The notes beneath the pieces are model-generated. The model did no database searches. It saw only the letters and a list, made by a program, of their open reading frames with translations, and was not told where the DNA came from. The translations under genes were made by a program, and so were the position numbers. Shown one piece after another: positions 9,137 through 18,085 of a stretch of 45,804 nucleotides of DNA (position 1 is the stretch's first letter; every line of letters begins with the position of its first letter). The DNA comes from Rikenella microfusus. GTDB lineage: Bacteria > Bacteroidota > Bacteroidia > Bacteroidales > DYQK01. The stretch lies in NCBI GenBank assembly GCA_020719385.1, contig DYQK01000008.1, forward strand, positions 1 through 45,804. The letters are read 5' to 3'.

Positions 9137-9248
9137 AGCCCAATTTGAAAGAAGTTGGAAAAACGCAATCTTCGTATTGCAAGTTAAAGAGCGAAACAAA
9201 AGTTGTTTCACTTAATTTATTCACCAAACACTCTTTTATGTACTACGA
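9137..9248 (+). promoter_or_regulatory. structured 5' leader of the arginine decarboxylase gene
   Basis: Two consecutive hairpins GCAATcttcgtATTGC and GAAACAAaagTTGTTTC between a CTTTG promoter-like motif and the ATG at 9249. Confidence 0.4.
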
Positions 9249-9859
9249 TGAGAGAAAAAATAGTAGCACAACAATTTTCGCAGGATGGTCGTGAGTTTGC
9301 AGGTGTGTTGATGGGCAACCGCATTCCTAAGGACTATTTCGTAACAAAAGGCACAGGACAAAGCGATATCGCTATTCACGCAGGTTCTTATCACCTTGCT
9401 TTGAAGTCAGCCAATATTGAGATGTGTAACATAATGACTTATTCGTCCATTTTGCCTCCCATTGCTTGTCGTATTGACCGCCCGCAGAAGTTGGTTCATG
9501 GGGCAGTGATGGAATCAATAATGGCTGTTTGTACTGCAAACAAAGGCGAACGTGCCACTGCAGGAATAATTTATGGTTGGCTCATTGACAGACAAACTAA
9601 TGAACGGTACGGCGGACTCGTATGCGAGCATTACGGCAATTATACTGTTGATGAGATTTCTACTCTTCTACGTGCCAGTTTAAATGAGTTGTTCGAAAAT
9701 GGTTTTTCAGAACAATGTCGACTGGAAAATATCGAAATCTTTACAGAAAGCTTCGTTCCCGAAAAAACATACGGCACCGCACTTGTCGCCCTGTGTTTTG
9801 TGAACTACGTTTTTCCAATCTTAGAAAATTCGTATGTAACAGAAATGAAAGTGAAATAA
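9249..9859 (+). CDS. pyruvoyl-dependent arginine decarboxylase
   Basis: MREKIVAQQFSQDGREFAGVLMGNRIPKDYFVTKGTGQSDI...TYSSILPP (Ser-Ser self-processing site)...FVNYVFPILE. Confidence 0.85.
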
Positions 9860-9976
9860 AATTTTCTGTATTCGCAAGACTTCACTGAAATAAAAAATTT
9901 TCAAAGTTTTTAATAAATTTTGAGAATTTTTTGTATTTTTTGAGAAAAATTTAGTATATTTGCGAAAAATTTTCTT

Positions 9977-10168
9977 ATGTTTACGAGATATATCAATTTA
10001 TTTACCGATTTTGGGTTTATTGAGAAAGGCATCGAGCAAGGAATTGAGAAAGGTTCGCAAGAAAGCAAACTCGAAATAGCTCGAAATTTGAAAAAATTAG
10101 GACTTTCTATTGAGAATATTTCTCAAGCAACAGGTCTTTCGCAAACAGAAATCGAAAATTTGAACTAA
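9977..10168 (+). pseudogene. internally deleted Rpn/PD-(D/E)XK transposase-family remnant (63 aa)
   Basis: N-term RYINLFTDFGF plus C-term GIEQGIEKG...LEIARNLKKLGLSIENISQATGLSQTEIENL, both typical of Rpn-family termini, with no catalytic core. Confidence 0.6.
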
Positions 10169-10182
10169 ACTTTTCAATAATA

Positions 10183-10215
10183 AAAAATGTTACTCAAAAT
10201 TTGAGTAACATTTTT
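10183..10215. terminator. bidirectional intrinsic terminator
   Basis: AAAAATGTTACTCAAA-A-TTTGAGTAACATTTTT between convergent genes. Confidence 0.85.
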
Positions 10216-10220
10216 GTTTT

Positions 10221-11969
10221 TTACACGCAACGAATGTGCAATTCGTTAATTTGTTGTTGCGAAATCGGTGCTGGAGTGTCAAGCATCATATCTCTGCCTG
10301 CGTTGTTTTTGGGAAATGCCATTACATCTCGGATACTTTCTGATTCGTTGAAAATGGCTGTCCATCTGTCGAAACCAAACGCAATGCCTCCGTGCGGAGG
10401 TGCTCCGAATTTAAACGCATTTAAAAGAAAACCAAATTGTTTCTCCGCTTCTTCTTGAGAAAAACCAAGAACATTAAACATTTTTTTCTGCAATTCAGAA
10501 TTGTGAATTCTTATTGACCCGCCGCCAATTTCTGTTCCATTTATCACTAAATCGTATGCGTTTGCCCGAACTTCGGCAGGATTTGAGTCTAAAAGAGAAA
10601 AGTCTTCTTTGTGCGGAGACGTAAACGGATGATGTTTTGCTTGAAAACGTTGATTTTCAGCATCCCATTCTAACAACGGAAAATCGAGAACCCAAAGCGG
10701 GAAAAATGTTTTTGAATCTCGCAAACCGAGACGTTTTGCCATCTCAAGACGCAACTCGCCCAACGCAACAAGCGTTTTTTCTTTTTCGCCGCACAGAATC
10801 AATAACGTATCTTGTTCTTGTGCGTTACATTTCTCTGCCCAAATTTTTAACTCATCAGCGGAATAAAACTTGTCAACAGATGACTTTATGCCCGAAGTGT
10901 TGGGAGAAAATTTAACATAAACTAAACCTTTTGCCCCAATTTGAGGACGTTTAACCCATTCTGTCAATTCGTCAATTTGTTTTCGCGAGTATTCAGAAAT
11001 ATTTTTCACGCAAATTGCTCCGATATATTCTGATTCGTCAAAAACTTTGAAATTTTTACCTTTCACCAAATCGGTAATATTCGTAAAACGCATATCAAAA
11101 CGCAAATCGGGCTTGTCTGAACCGTAAAATTCCATCGCCTCGGCGTAAGACATTCGCAAAAACGGCTTTTCAAATTCAATATTTCTCACCGTTTTGAACA
11201 AATGTTTCGCTAAACCCTCGAAGGTTTGTAAAATATCTTCTTGCTCAACAAAGGACATTTCGCAATCGATTTGTGTAAATTCAGGTTGACGGTCTGCTCG
11301 CAAATCTTCATCTCGAAAACAACGCACAATTTGATAATATTTGTCGTAACCTGCCACCATCAACAATTGTTTAAAAAGTTGTGGAGACTGCGGAAGTGCG
11401 TAAAATTTCCCTTCGCCTGCACGCGAGGGAACAACAAAATCTCTCGCCCCTTCAGGAGTTGAACGAATCAAAAACGGCGTTTCAATGTCTAAAAAGTGTT
11501 TTTCATTGAGATATTTTCGCGTTTCTTGACTCATTTTGTGCCGCAATTCGAGTGCTTTTTGCAACGGAGTTCGTCTCAGGTCGAGATAACGATATTTCAT
11601 TCGCAATTCCTCGCCGCCATCGGTTTCGTCTTTGATGGTAAAAGGAGGCACTTCTGACGGATTTAAAATATTTAACGTTTCAACATCCATTTCGATGTCT
11701 CCTGTCGGCAGGTCGGGATTTTTGCTACTGCGTTCAATAACTTTTCCCTCAACTTGAATAACAAATTCTCGTCCCAAAAATTGCGTCATCTCGCACAAAT
11801 CCTTATTTTTTGCGATATTAAAAACCAACTGCGTGATTCCATAACGGTCGCGAAGGTCAACAAAAGTCATTCCGCCCATTAAACGAATTCGTTGCACCCA
11901 ACCACACAATTTTACGATTTCATTCACATTTTCGATGCGAAGTTCACCGCAAGTATGACTTCTATACAT
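10221..11969 (-). CDS. aspS: aspartate--tRNA ligase
   Basis: 582-aa full-length class II synthetase: [15 protein letters not shown]...[23 protein letters not shown]...[10 protein letters not shown]. Confidence 0.98.
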   Translation of the reverse strand: MYRSHTCGELRIENVNEIVKLCGWVQRIRLMGGMTFVDLRDRYGITQLVFNIAKNKDLCEMTQFLGREFVIQVEGKVIERSSKNPDLPTGDIEMDVETLNILNPSEVPPFTIKDETDGGEELRMKYRYLDLRRTPLQKALELRHKMSQETRKYLNEKHFLDIETPFLIRSTPEGARDFVVPSRAGEGKFYALPQSPQLFKQLLMVAGYDKYYQIVRCFRDEDLRADRQPEFTQIDCEMSFVEQEDILQTFEGLAKHLFKTVRNIEFEKPFLRMSYAEAMEFYGSDKPDLRFDMRFTNITDLVKGKNFKVFDESEYIGAICVKNISEYSRKQIDELTEWVKRPQIGAKGLVYVKFSPNTSGIKSSVDKFYSADELKIWAEKCNAQEQDTLLILCGEKEKTLVALGELRLEMAKRLGLRDSKTFFPLWVLDFPLLEWDAENQRFQAKHHPFTSPHKEDFSLLDSNPAEVRANAYDLVINGTEIGGGSIRIHNSELQKKMFNVLGFSQEEAEKQFGFLLNAFKFGAPPHGGIAFGFDRWTAIFNESESIRDVMAFPKNNAGRDMMLDTPAPISQQQINELHIRCV

Positions 11970-12067
11970 AAAAAATTATTTTATCAAATTTCAAATTACA
12001 AAAGTAAAAATTTTTCTCGAAAAATTTTGTTTTTTCCCAAATTTTTTTTATCTTTGCAAAAAAAATT

Positions 12068-12697
12068 ATGGCATACTCAAGTTTTTCTTACACCGATTTA
12101 GAAGAGAAATTTGGAATAAAATTTAAGGAAAAAATTTTATTTTCAAATTTTAAAAAAATTAAACCGTCGAAATGGTTAATTGCTGCTTTGCAAAGATTAA
12201 AAAAATTAGGAATTGGAAACGAAAAATCTCGTTCCGAGAGAATTATTACTCCCATTTTGGCAGAAGTTGCTTCGTTAAACGAGAATTTATTAAACGAAAG
12301 TTTATTTGCGATTATTTCGGGAGTAAATCTTGATGTTGATGTTTCGCTTGGTTTAAATGGCGAATGCGATTTTATGTTTGCCCTCGGCGGCTCGCAAGAG
12401 TTGATGTCTCCTCCGATTTTTTGTATCGCTGAGGCAAAACGTCAAGATTTGGAAGCAGGGATAATTCAAGCATCAGCACAAGTTGTCGGGGCAAGAATCT
12501 ATAATGAAAAGAAAAAATTTCCATTAGAAACTTTGTACGGAGCAACAACGACAGGCGAGGTTTGGCGTTTTTTGAAATATGAAAAAAATGAAATTACTTT
12601 CGACAAAAATCGATATTTCATCGACAATTTGTCTAAACTTTTGGGTGTTTTACAAAATATTGTTGAGATTTCTGCAAAATCTGTTTTTTCAAAGTGA
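12068..12697 (+). CDS. standalone PD-(D/E)XK-like nuclease-fold hypothetical protein
   Basis: GECDFMF...PIFCIAEAKRQDLEAGIIQASAQ fits the D...ExK pattern; ATG preceded by TATCTTTG. Confidence 0.5.
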   Translation: MAYSSFSYTDLEEKFGIKFKEKILFSNFKKIKPSKWLIAALQRLKKLGIGNEKSRSERIITPILAEVASLNENLLNESLFAIISGVNLDVDVSLGLNGECDFMFALGGSQELMSPPIFCIAEAKRQDLEAGIIQASAQVVGARIYNEKKKFPLETLYGATTTGEVWRFLKYEKNEITFDKNRYFIDNLSKLLGVLQNIVEISAKSVFSK

Positions 12698-12813
12698 GAA
12701 AAATTAGTTTTATCGCAAAAAAATAAATTTGCAAGTTTTAAACTTGTGAATTTATTTTCTTTTAACAAAAAAATTGTTTTTTTGTATATAAAATTTGTAT
12801 TTATAAAATTAAA

Positions 12814-12840
12814 ATTTTACTTTTGCCCCAAAAGTAAAAT
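12814..12840 (+). promoter_or_regulatory. palindromic element containing a TACTTTTG -7 box
   Basis: ATTTTACTTTT-GCCCC-AAAAGTAAAAT, perfect 11-bp arms, ~10 nt before the ATG. Confidence 0.5.
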
Positions 12841-12849
12841 CATTTTTCT

Positions 12850-15800
12850 ATGACGTTTCATTTCTCTTATATAAAAATTTATTTATTTCTCATTTTTGCG
12901 TTTATTTTTTCGAATCTTTACTCGCAAACTAAAAGAATTAAATTTCAACGCATCTCTTTTGAACAAGGATTATCTGAAAGTTACGTTAAATCAATTATTC
13001 AGGACAAAAAAGGGTTTATTTGGTTCGCAACATTGGACGGACTAAATAAATATGACGGCTATAAAATCCGTATTTACCGAAATAAAGTACACGATTCGAC
13101 TTCTATTTCTGATAACGATGTGAATATTTTATACGAATCTGACGGAATTCTTTGGGCAGGAACGAATAATCAGGGAATTTGTCGTTATGATGCACTTCGA
13201 GATAAATTTCACACATATAAAACCAACGCAGGTTTAACCAACAATAAAATTACTGCCATCAGTGGCAAAAACGAAATTCTTTGGGTCGGAACAGCAAACG
13301 GACTCAATAAATTAAATACTCAAACAGGGAAGATTCAGAATTTTAAACATTCAGAAACCGAAAATTCGCTTTTGAGTAATAAAATTACCGCTCTTTTGCA
13401 AATTTCAGATGAAATTTTGTGGATCGGAACAGATAAAGGACTCTCGCAATTCAATTTTAAAACCGAAAAATTTACTCATTTTATCATCAGTGAAATTACA
13501 ACGTTGTTTTTGGACAAAGAAAATTTTCTTTGGGTCGGGACAAAGCAAGGTTTAGCGAAACTCGATTCTCAAAAAAATTCGTTCACAAATTTTAGAAATG
13601 ATTTAAAAAATGCAGAAACAATCGCGAATAATTGGGTCACAGGAATTATTGAAGACGCAGAAGGTTTTATTTGGGTGAGTACAAACGGCGGCGGACTCAA
13701 TAAACTGGATAAAAAAACAGGACTTTTTCAACGTTTCGAAACAGACCCCTCTGACGAAACAGGACTCAAGACCAACAACATTTTAACTTTATATCAAGAC
13801 GCAACATCAATTCTTTGGGTCGGAACAGCGTACAAAGGCGTTTATAAATGGAATCGAGCCGCAGAAAACTTAGATTTATTTCGACATAATCCTTATGTTA
13901 CTTGGAGTCTGAGTTCCGACCAAGTACGCACAATTTACGAAGACCGAGAAGGAACAATTTGGATAGGAACCGTCGAAGGCGGACTAAATCAATGGAATAA
14001 AAACGAAAACAAATTTATTCATTACAAGCACAGCAATTCTGACGCAACAACATTGAGTCATAATCACATTCGAGCCATTTTCGAAGATTCGAAAGGAAAT
14101 TTTTGGGTCGGAACACACGAAGGAGGACTCAATAAACTCGATAAAAAAACAGGAAAAGCAAAACGTTACCTCGCAGATGGAAAATTAAACTCTATCTCGC
14201 ACAACAGCGTCTGGAAAATTTACGAAGACAAAAAACAAAATCTCTGGATTTGCACCAACGGCGGCGGTTTAAACTTATTCGATTATAAAACAGAAACATT
14301 TTCTGCCTTCCGCACAGACTCAACATCGAAAACTTCAATATCAGACGACAGAGTAACCACCGTTTTTCAAGATTCAAAAGGAATTTTATGGGTCGGAACA
14401 TTCGGCGGCGGTTTAAACGCCTTCGATTACGAGAAAAAAACTTTCACGCATTACAAAAACGACAAAAATAATCCCAAAAGCATCAGCGACAACAGAATTT
14501 ATTGCATAATGGAAGACAAAAACGACACATTATGGATAGGCACAAAAGGAGGATTAAACAAATTTGACAGAAACTCGCAAACTTTTTCGCATTACACCGA
14601 AGAAAATGACTTTCCTAACAACGTAATGATGGGAATATTAGAAGACGAACAAGGTTGTTTATGGGTAAGCACAAACAACGGTCTCGCCCGATTCAACAAA
14701 AAAACAGGAAAAGTTCGAAGTTACAGCGTCAGAGACGGTTTACAAAGCAACGAATTCTTAGTTGGGTCATATTGCAGAGCAAAAAATGGCGAAATGTTCT
14801 TCGGCGGCGTTGATGGTTTTAACGTTTTTTATCCCTCAAAAATCAAAGAAAATACAAATAAACCGTTAGTCGTTATTACGGGGTTTCAAATTTCAAACGA
14901 ATTTGTCGAATTTGACACCGTTATCGCAGAAAAAAAACATATCGAACTGGAATATTGGCAGCGAGACCTGTCTTTTGATTTTGTTGCGTTAGACTACATT
15001 TTTTCTGAAAAAAATCAATATAAATATAAACTTGAGGGTTATGACAAAAAATGGACTTTCGCAAAAAATCGCCGCGCCGCTTCTTATACAAACCTTCCGC
15101 CAGGAAATTATGTGTTTAAAGTTATTGGGTCTAACAATGACGAAGTGTGGAACGACAAAGCAACAGAGATAAAAATCGTTATTGTTCCTGCTATTTGGCA
15201 GCGAAAATGGTTTATTCCTGCGTTAGTCGGACTTGGCGTTTTGATAATTATCTCGGTTTTACTTTTGCGAATGAAAAGAATCCGCGAGCAAAACGAAAAA
15301 CTCGAAAAATTAGTTCAAATTCGGACAGCAGAAGTGGTTAAACAGAAAGAAGAAATTGAAGTACATCTCAAGGCTATTGAGTTGAAAAATGTCGAAATCG
15401 AGAAAAAGAACGAAGTTTTAGAGGAACAGAAATCTCTTATTCAAGCACATTTAACAGAAATCGAAGCAAAAAATATCGAACTTGCTCATCAAAAGAAGGA
15501 AATTATTGACAGTATTCACTACGCAAGACGCATTCAGACAGCCACATTGCGTAATCCCTTAGCGAATCGCGATGTTGAACATTTTGTCTTGTTCCGACCT
15601 AAGGATATTGTCAGCGGCGATTTTTACTGGATTAGCGAAAAAGATAATCGACTCATTATTGTTGCCGCAGACTGCACAGGTCACGGAGTTCCGGGGGCAT
15701 TCATGTCAATGTTGGGTGTTTCTTTGTTAAATAAAATTGTCAATGAAGAAGGAATCACTCAACCAAGTGAAATCTTGAACTGGTTGCGAGATAACATTAC

Positions 15801-16248
15801 TGTTTTATTGGGACAAACGGGCAAAGAAAACGAACCAAGAGACGGAATGGACATCGCACTTTGTGCCATTGACAAGGGAAATGGTACAATTGAGTTTGCT
15901 GGGGCAAATAATCCGTTGTATTATCTGCGACCCGCAGCAAATGCCATCGAAATTATTGAAGCCGATGGAATGCCGATTGCGTTTTACGATGTGATGGATC
16001 CGTTTAAAAATCACGTAATTAACTACGAAAAAGGCGACCAATTTTATATATTTTCTGATGGTTATGCCGACCAATTCGGCGGAGAAAAGGGCAAAAAATT
16101 CATGTCAAAACGAATGAGAGAGTTAATTGTCAATATTCGCGAACAACAAATGCCCGACCAACGAAATTCGCTTGTGCAAGCATTTGAAAACTGGAAAGGC
16201 GATTTGGAGCAAGTTGATGATGTTGTAGTTATTGGAATACGAATGTAA
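12850..16248 (+). CDS. two-component-regulator-propeller / Y_Y_Y sensor with coiled coil and SpoIIE (PP2C) phosphatase output
   Basis: Many 'LWVGT..GGLNK' propeller repeats, TM helix (WFIPALVGLGVLIIISVLLL), then 'SIHYARRIQTATLRNP...DIVSGDFYWI...CTGHGVPGAFMSMLG'. Confidence 0.93.
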   Translation: MTFHFSYIKIYLFLIFAFIFSNLYSQTKRIKFQRISFEQGLSESYVKSIIQDKKGFIWFATLDGLNKYDGYKIRIYRNKVHDSTSISDNDVNILYESDGILWAGTNNQGICRYDALRDKFHTYKTNAGLTNNKITAISGKNEILWVGTANGLNKLNTQTGKIQNFKHSETENSLLSNKITALLQISDEILWIGTDKGLSQFNFKTEKFTHFIISEITTLFLDKENFLWVGTKQGLAKLDSQKNSFTNFRNDLKNAETIANNWVTGIIEDAEGFIWVSTNGGGLNKLDKKTGLFQRFETDPSDETGLKTNNILTLYQDATSILWVGTAYKGVYKWNRAAENLDLFRHNPYVTWSLSSDQVRTIYEDREGTIWIGTVEGGLNQWNKNENKFIHYKHSNSDATTLSHNHIRAIFEDSKGNFWVGTHEGGLNKLDKKTGKAKRYLADGKLNSISHNSVWKIYEDKKQNLWICTNGGGLNLFDYKTETFSAFRTDSTSKTSISDDRVTTVFQDSKGILWVGTFGGGLNAFDYEKKTFTHYKNDKNNPKSISDNRIYCIMEDKNDTLWIGTKGGLNKFDRNSQTFSHYTEENDFPNNVMMGILEDEQGCLWVSTNNGLARFNKKTGKVRSYSVRDGLQSNEFLVGSYCRAKNGEMFFGGVDGFNVFYPSKIKENTNKPLVVITGFQISNEFVEFDTVIAEKKHIELEYWQRDLSFDFVALDYIFSEKNQYKYKLEGYDKKWTFAKNRRAASYTNLPPGNYVFKVIGSNNDEVWNDKATEIKIVIVPAIWQRKWFIPALVGLGVLIIISVLLLRMKRIREQNEKLEKLVQIRTAEVVKQKEEIEVHLKAIELKNVEIEKKNEVLEEQKSLIQAHLTEIEAKNIELAHQKKEIIDSIHYARRIQTATLRNPLANRDVEHFVLFRPKDIVSGDFYWISEKDNRLIIVAADCTGHGVPGAFMSMLGVSLLNKIVNEEGITQPSEILNWLRDNITVLLGQTGKENEPRDGMDIALCAIDKGNGTIEFAGANNPLYYLRPAANAIEIIEADGMPIAFYDVMDPFKNHVINYEKGDQFYIFSDGYADQFGGEKGKKFMSKRMRELIVNIREQQMPDQRNSLVQAFENWKGDLEQVDDVVVIGIRM

Positions 16249-16277
16249 AAATACTCTTTTTTTCAAAAGAGTATTTC
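16248..16277 (+). terminator. intrinsic terminator
   Basis: AAATACTCTTTT...AAAAGAGTATTT directly after the CDS stop. Confidence 0.6.
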
Positions 16278-16326
16278 AATATAATATACTATGAAAAAGA
16301 AAAGATACTTACGTAAAAGCTATTTG

Positions 16327-16400
16327 TAGCGAGAGGCAGGATTGAACTGCCGACCTTATGATTATGAATCATACGCTCTAACCGACTGAGCTACCTCGCC
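16327..16400 (-). tRNA. tRNA with CAT anticodon (tRNA-Met type; lysidine tRNA-Ile2 not excluded)
   Basis: Reverse strand folds as GGCGAGG-TA-GCTC-AGTCGGTTA-GAGC-G-TATGA-TTCATAA-TCATA-AGGTC-GGCAG-TTCAATC-CTGCC-TCTCGCT-A; no encoded CCA; TATCTTTG promoter box upstream. Confidence 0.95.
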
Positions 16401-16509
16401 ATCATTTTTTTACTTTTGCGGTGCAAAGATAAAAACTTTTTTCGAATTTTGTATACTTTTTTCAATTTTTTTTCAAAAAAAATTTTATTTCGTTGATTTT
16501 CAAAAAGTT

Positions 16510-17916
16510 ATGAATCAAAAAATTATCGAATTATTTGAAAATTGGGCAAAAGAATCGATTATTTCTGTCGAAAAATTGCCTCCTTCGGGTTCATATCGAG
16601 AATATTTTCGCTTAAAAAGTGAAAATAAAACCGCCATCGCAACGCAAAATTTTGATAAAAAAGAGAATATTGCGTTCATTGAACTCACTAAACATTTTTT
16701 TGCGAAGGGTTTTTCCGTTCCCGAATTGTACGCAACCGATATTGACAACAACATTTATTTGCAGCAAGACTTAGAAAATCTCTCTTTGTTTGATTTTTTA
16801 ACTTTTTCACGCAAAAACTCGGACGATTTTCCCGCAGAAGTTCTCGAAATGTATCAGAAAACTATTCAAAAATTAATTTTGATACAACTTTTTGGAGGAG
16901 AAAACCTCGATTTTTCCCTTTGTTATCCGAGAGAGGCTTTCGACAAACAATCGATTATGTGGGATTTGAATTATTTTAAATATTATTTTCTAAAATTTTC
17001 TAAAATTCCTTTCGACGAGCAACTTTTGGAAAATGATTTTCATACGTTTTGCGATTTTTTGTTAAAAACGGGGCAAAATTATTTTTTATACCGCGATTTT
17101 CAATCGAGAAATATTCTGATTTTTCAAAATGAACCGTATTTCATTGATTATCAAGGTGGTAGAAAAGGAAGTTTATTTTATGATTTAGCCTCATTGTTGT
17201 ACGATTCGATAGCAGATATTCCGCAAAAAGTTCGAAACGAACTCACAGAATTTTATATTCAGGAATTGCAGAAATTTATTTCGGTCAATAAACAAGATTT
17301 TTATTTGTATTTTGATGGTTATATTTTGATTCGACTTTTGCAAGCAATGGGTGCTTTTGGGTTTCGCGGAATGTATGAAAAAAAAGAAATTTTTTTACAA
17401 AGCATTCCTTTCGCACTTCAAACTCTGGATAATTGGTTGAAAAACAATCAATTAGCGATAGAAATTCCCGAACTAAAACGAACACTTTGGTTGTTGGTTG
17501 AGAATGAAAATTTGCGAATTTCGAAAAATGTTTTGGTTGTTTCGATTCAAAGTTTTTCGTATCGCAAAGGCATTCCTGAAATTGAGAATGAGGACAAAGG
17601 CGGTTTTGTGTTTGATTGTCGTTGTTTGCCGAATCCTGGTCGCGACCCCGAGTTGAGTGTTTTTACAGGAAAACATCCGAAAATTCAAGAATTTTTCGAA
17701 AAGCAAATCGAAATTCAAGAATTTTTAAATTCTGTTTATTCTCTTGTAAATCAAGCAATTACAAATTATCAAAAACGCAATAAACTTCGTTTGTCAATTT
17801 CTTTTGGTTGCACAGGCGGCAAACATCGTTCTGTTTTTTGTGCGGAAAAAACTTTTTCGTACATAAAAAAATATTTCTCGGTTTCTGCAAATTTAAAACA
17901 TTGCGAAATTGAGTAA
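16510..17916 (+). CDS. fusion of aminoglycoside phosphotransferase-like kinase and RapZ C-terminal domain
   Basis: APH motifs (LYRDFQSRNIL, FIDYQGGRKG) followed by RapZ-C motifs (FVFDCRCLPNPGRDPEL, SFGCTGGKHRSVFCAE). Confidence 0.9.
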   Translation: MNQKIIELFENWAKESIISVEKLPPSGSYREYFRLKSENKTAIATQNFDKKENIAFIELTKHFFAKGFSVPELYATDIDNNIYLQQDLENLSLFDFLTFSRKNSDDFPAEVLEMYQKTIQKLILIQLFGGENLDFSLCYPREAFDKQSIMWDLNYFKYYFLKFSKIPFDEQLLENDFHTFCDFLLKTGQNYFLYRDFQSRNILIFQNEPYFIDYQGGRKGSLFYDLASLLYDSIADIPQKVRNELTEFYIQELQKFISVNKQDFYLYFDGYILIRLLQAMGAFGFRGMYEKKEIFLQSIPFALQTLDNWLKNNQLAIEIPELKRTLWLLVENENLRISKNVLVVSIQSFSYRKGIPEIENEDKGGFVFDCRCLPNPGRDPELSVFTGKHPKIQEFFEKQIEIQEFLNSVYSLVNQAITNYQKRNKLRLSISFGCTGGKHRSVFCAEKTFSYIKKYFSVSANLKHCEIE

Positions 17917-17917
17917 A

Positions 17918-18056
17918 TTTTTTTGTTTTTTCAAAAAATTAAATTAACTTTGTAATTTGAAAAATTATGGTATAATTTTTGTTTTTTCAAAAAATTAAAT
18001 TAACTTTGTAATTTGAAAAATTATGGTATAATTTTTGTTTTTTCAAAAAATTAAAT
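17918..18056. repeat. 56-bp direct tandem repeat (~2.5 copies) carrying promoter-like TAACTTTG boxes
   Basis: gttttttcaaaaaattaaattaactttgtaatttgaaaaattatggtataattttt begins at 17925, 17981 and 18037 (partial). Confidence 0.95.
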
Positions 18057-18085
18057 TTTTTATTAACTCAAAATCTCTTTGACAA

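Noticed and set aside
16291-16329. 12-codon ORF MKKKRYLRKSYL ending in the tRNA 3' end
   Set aside because: Too short, runs into the opposite-strand tRNA, basic AT-rich composition expected by chance.
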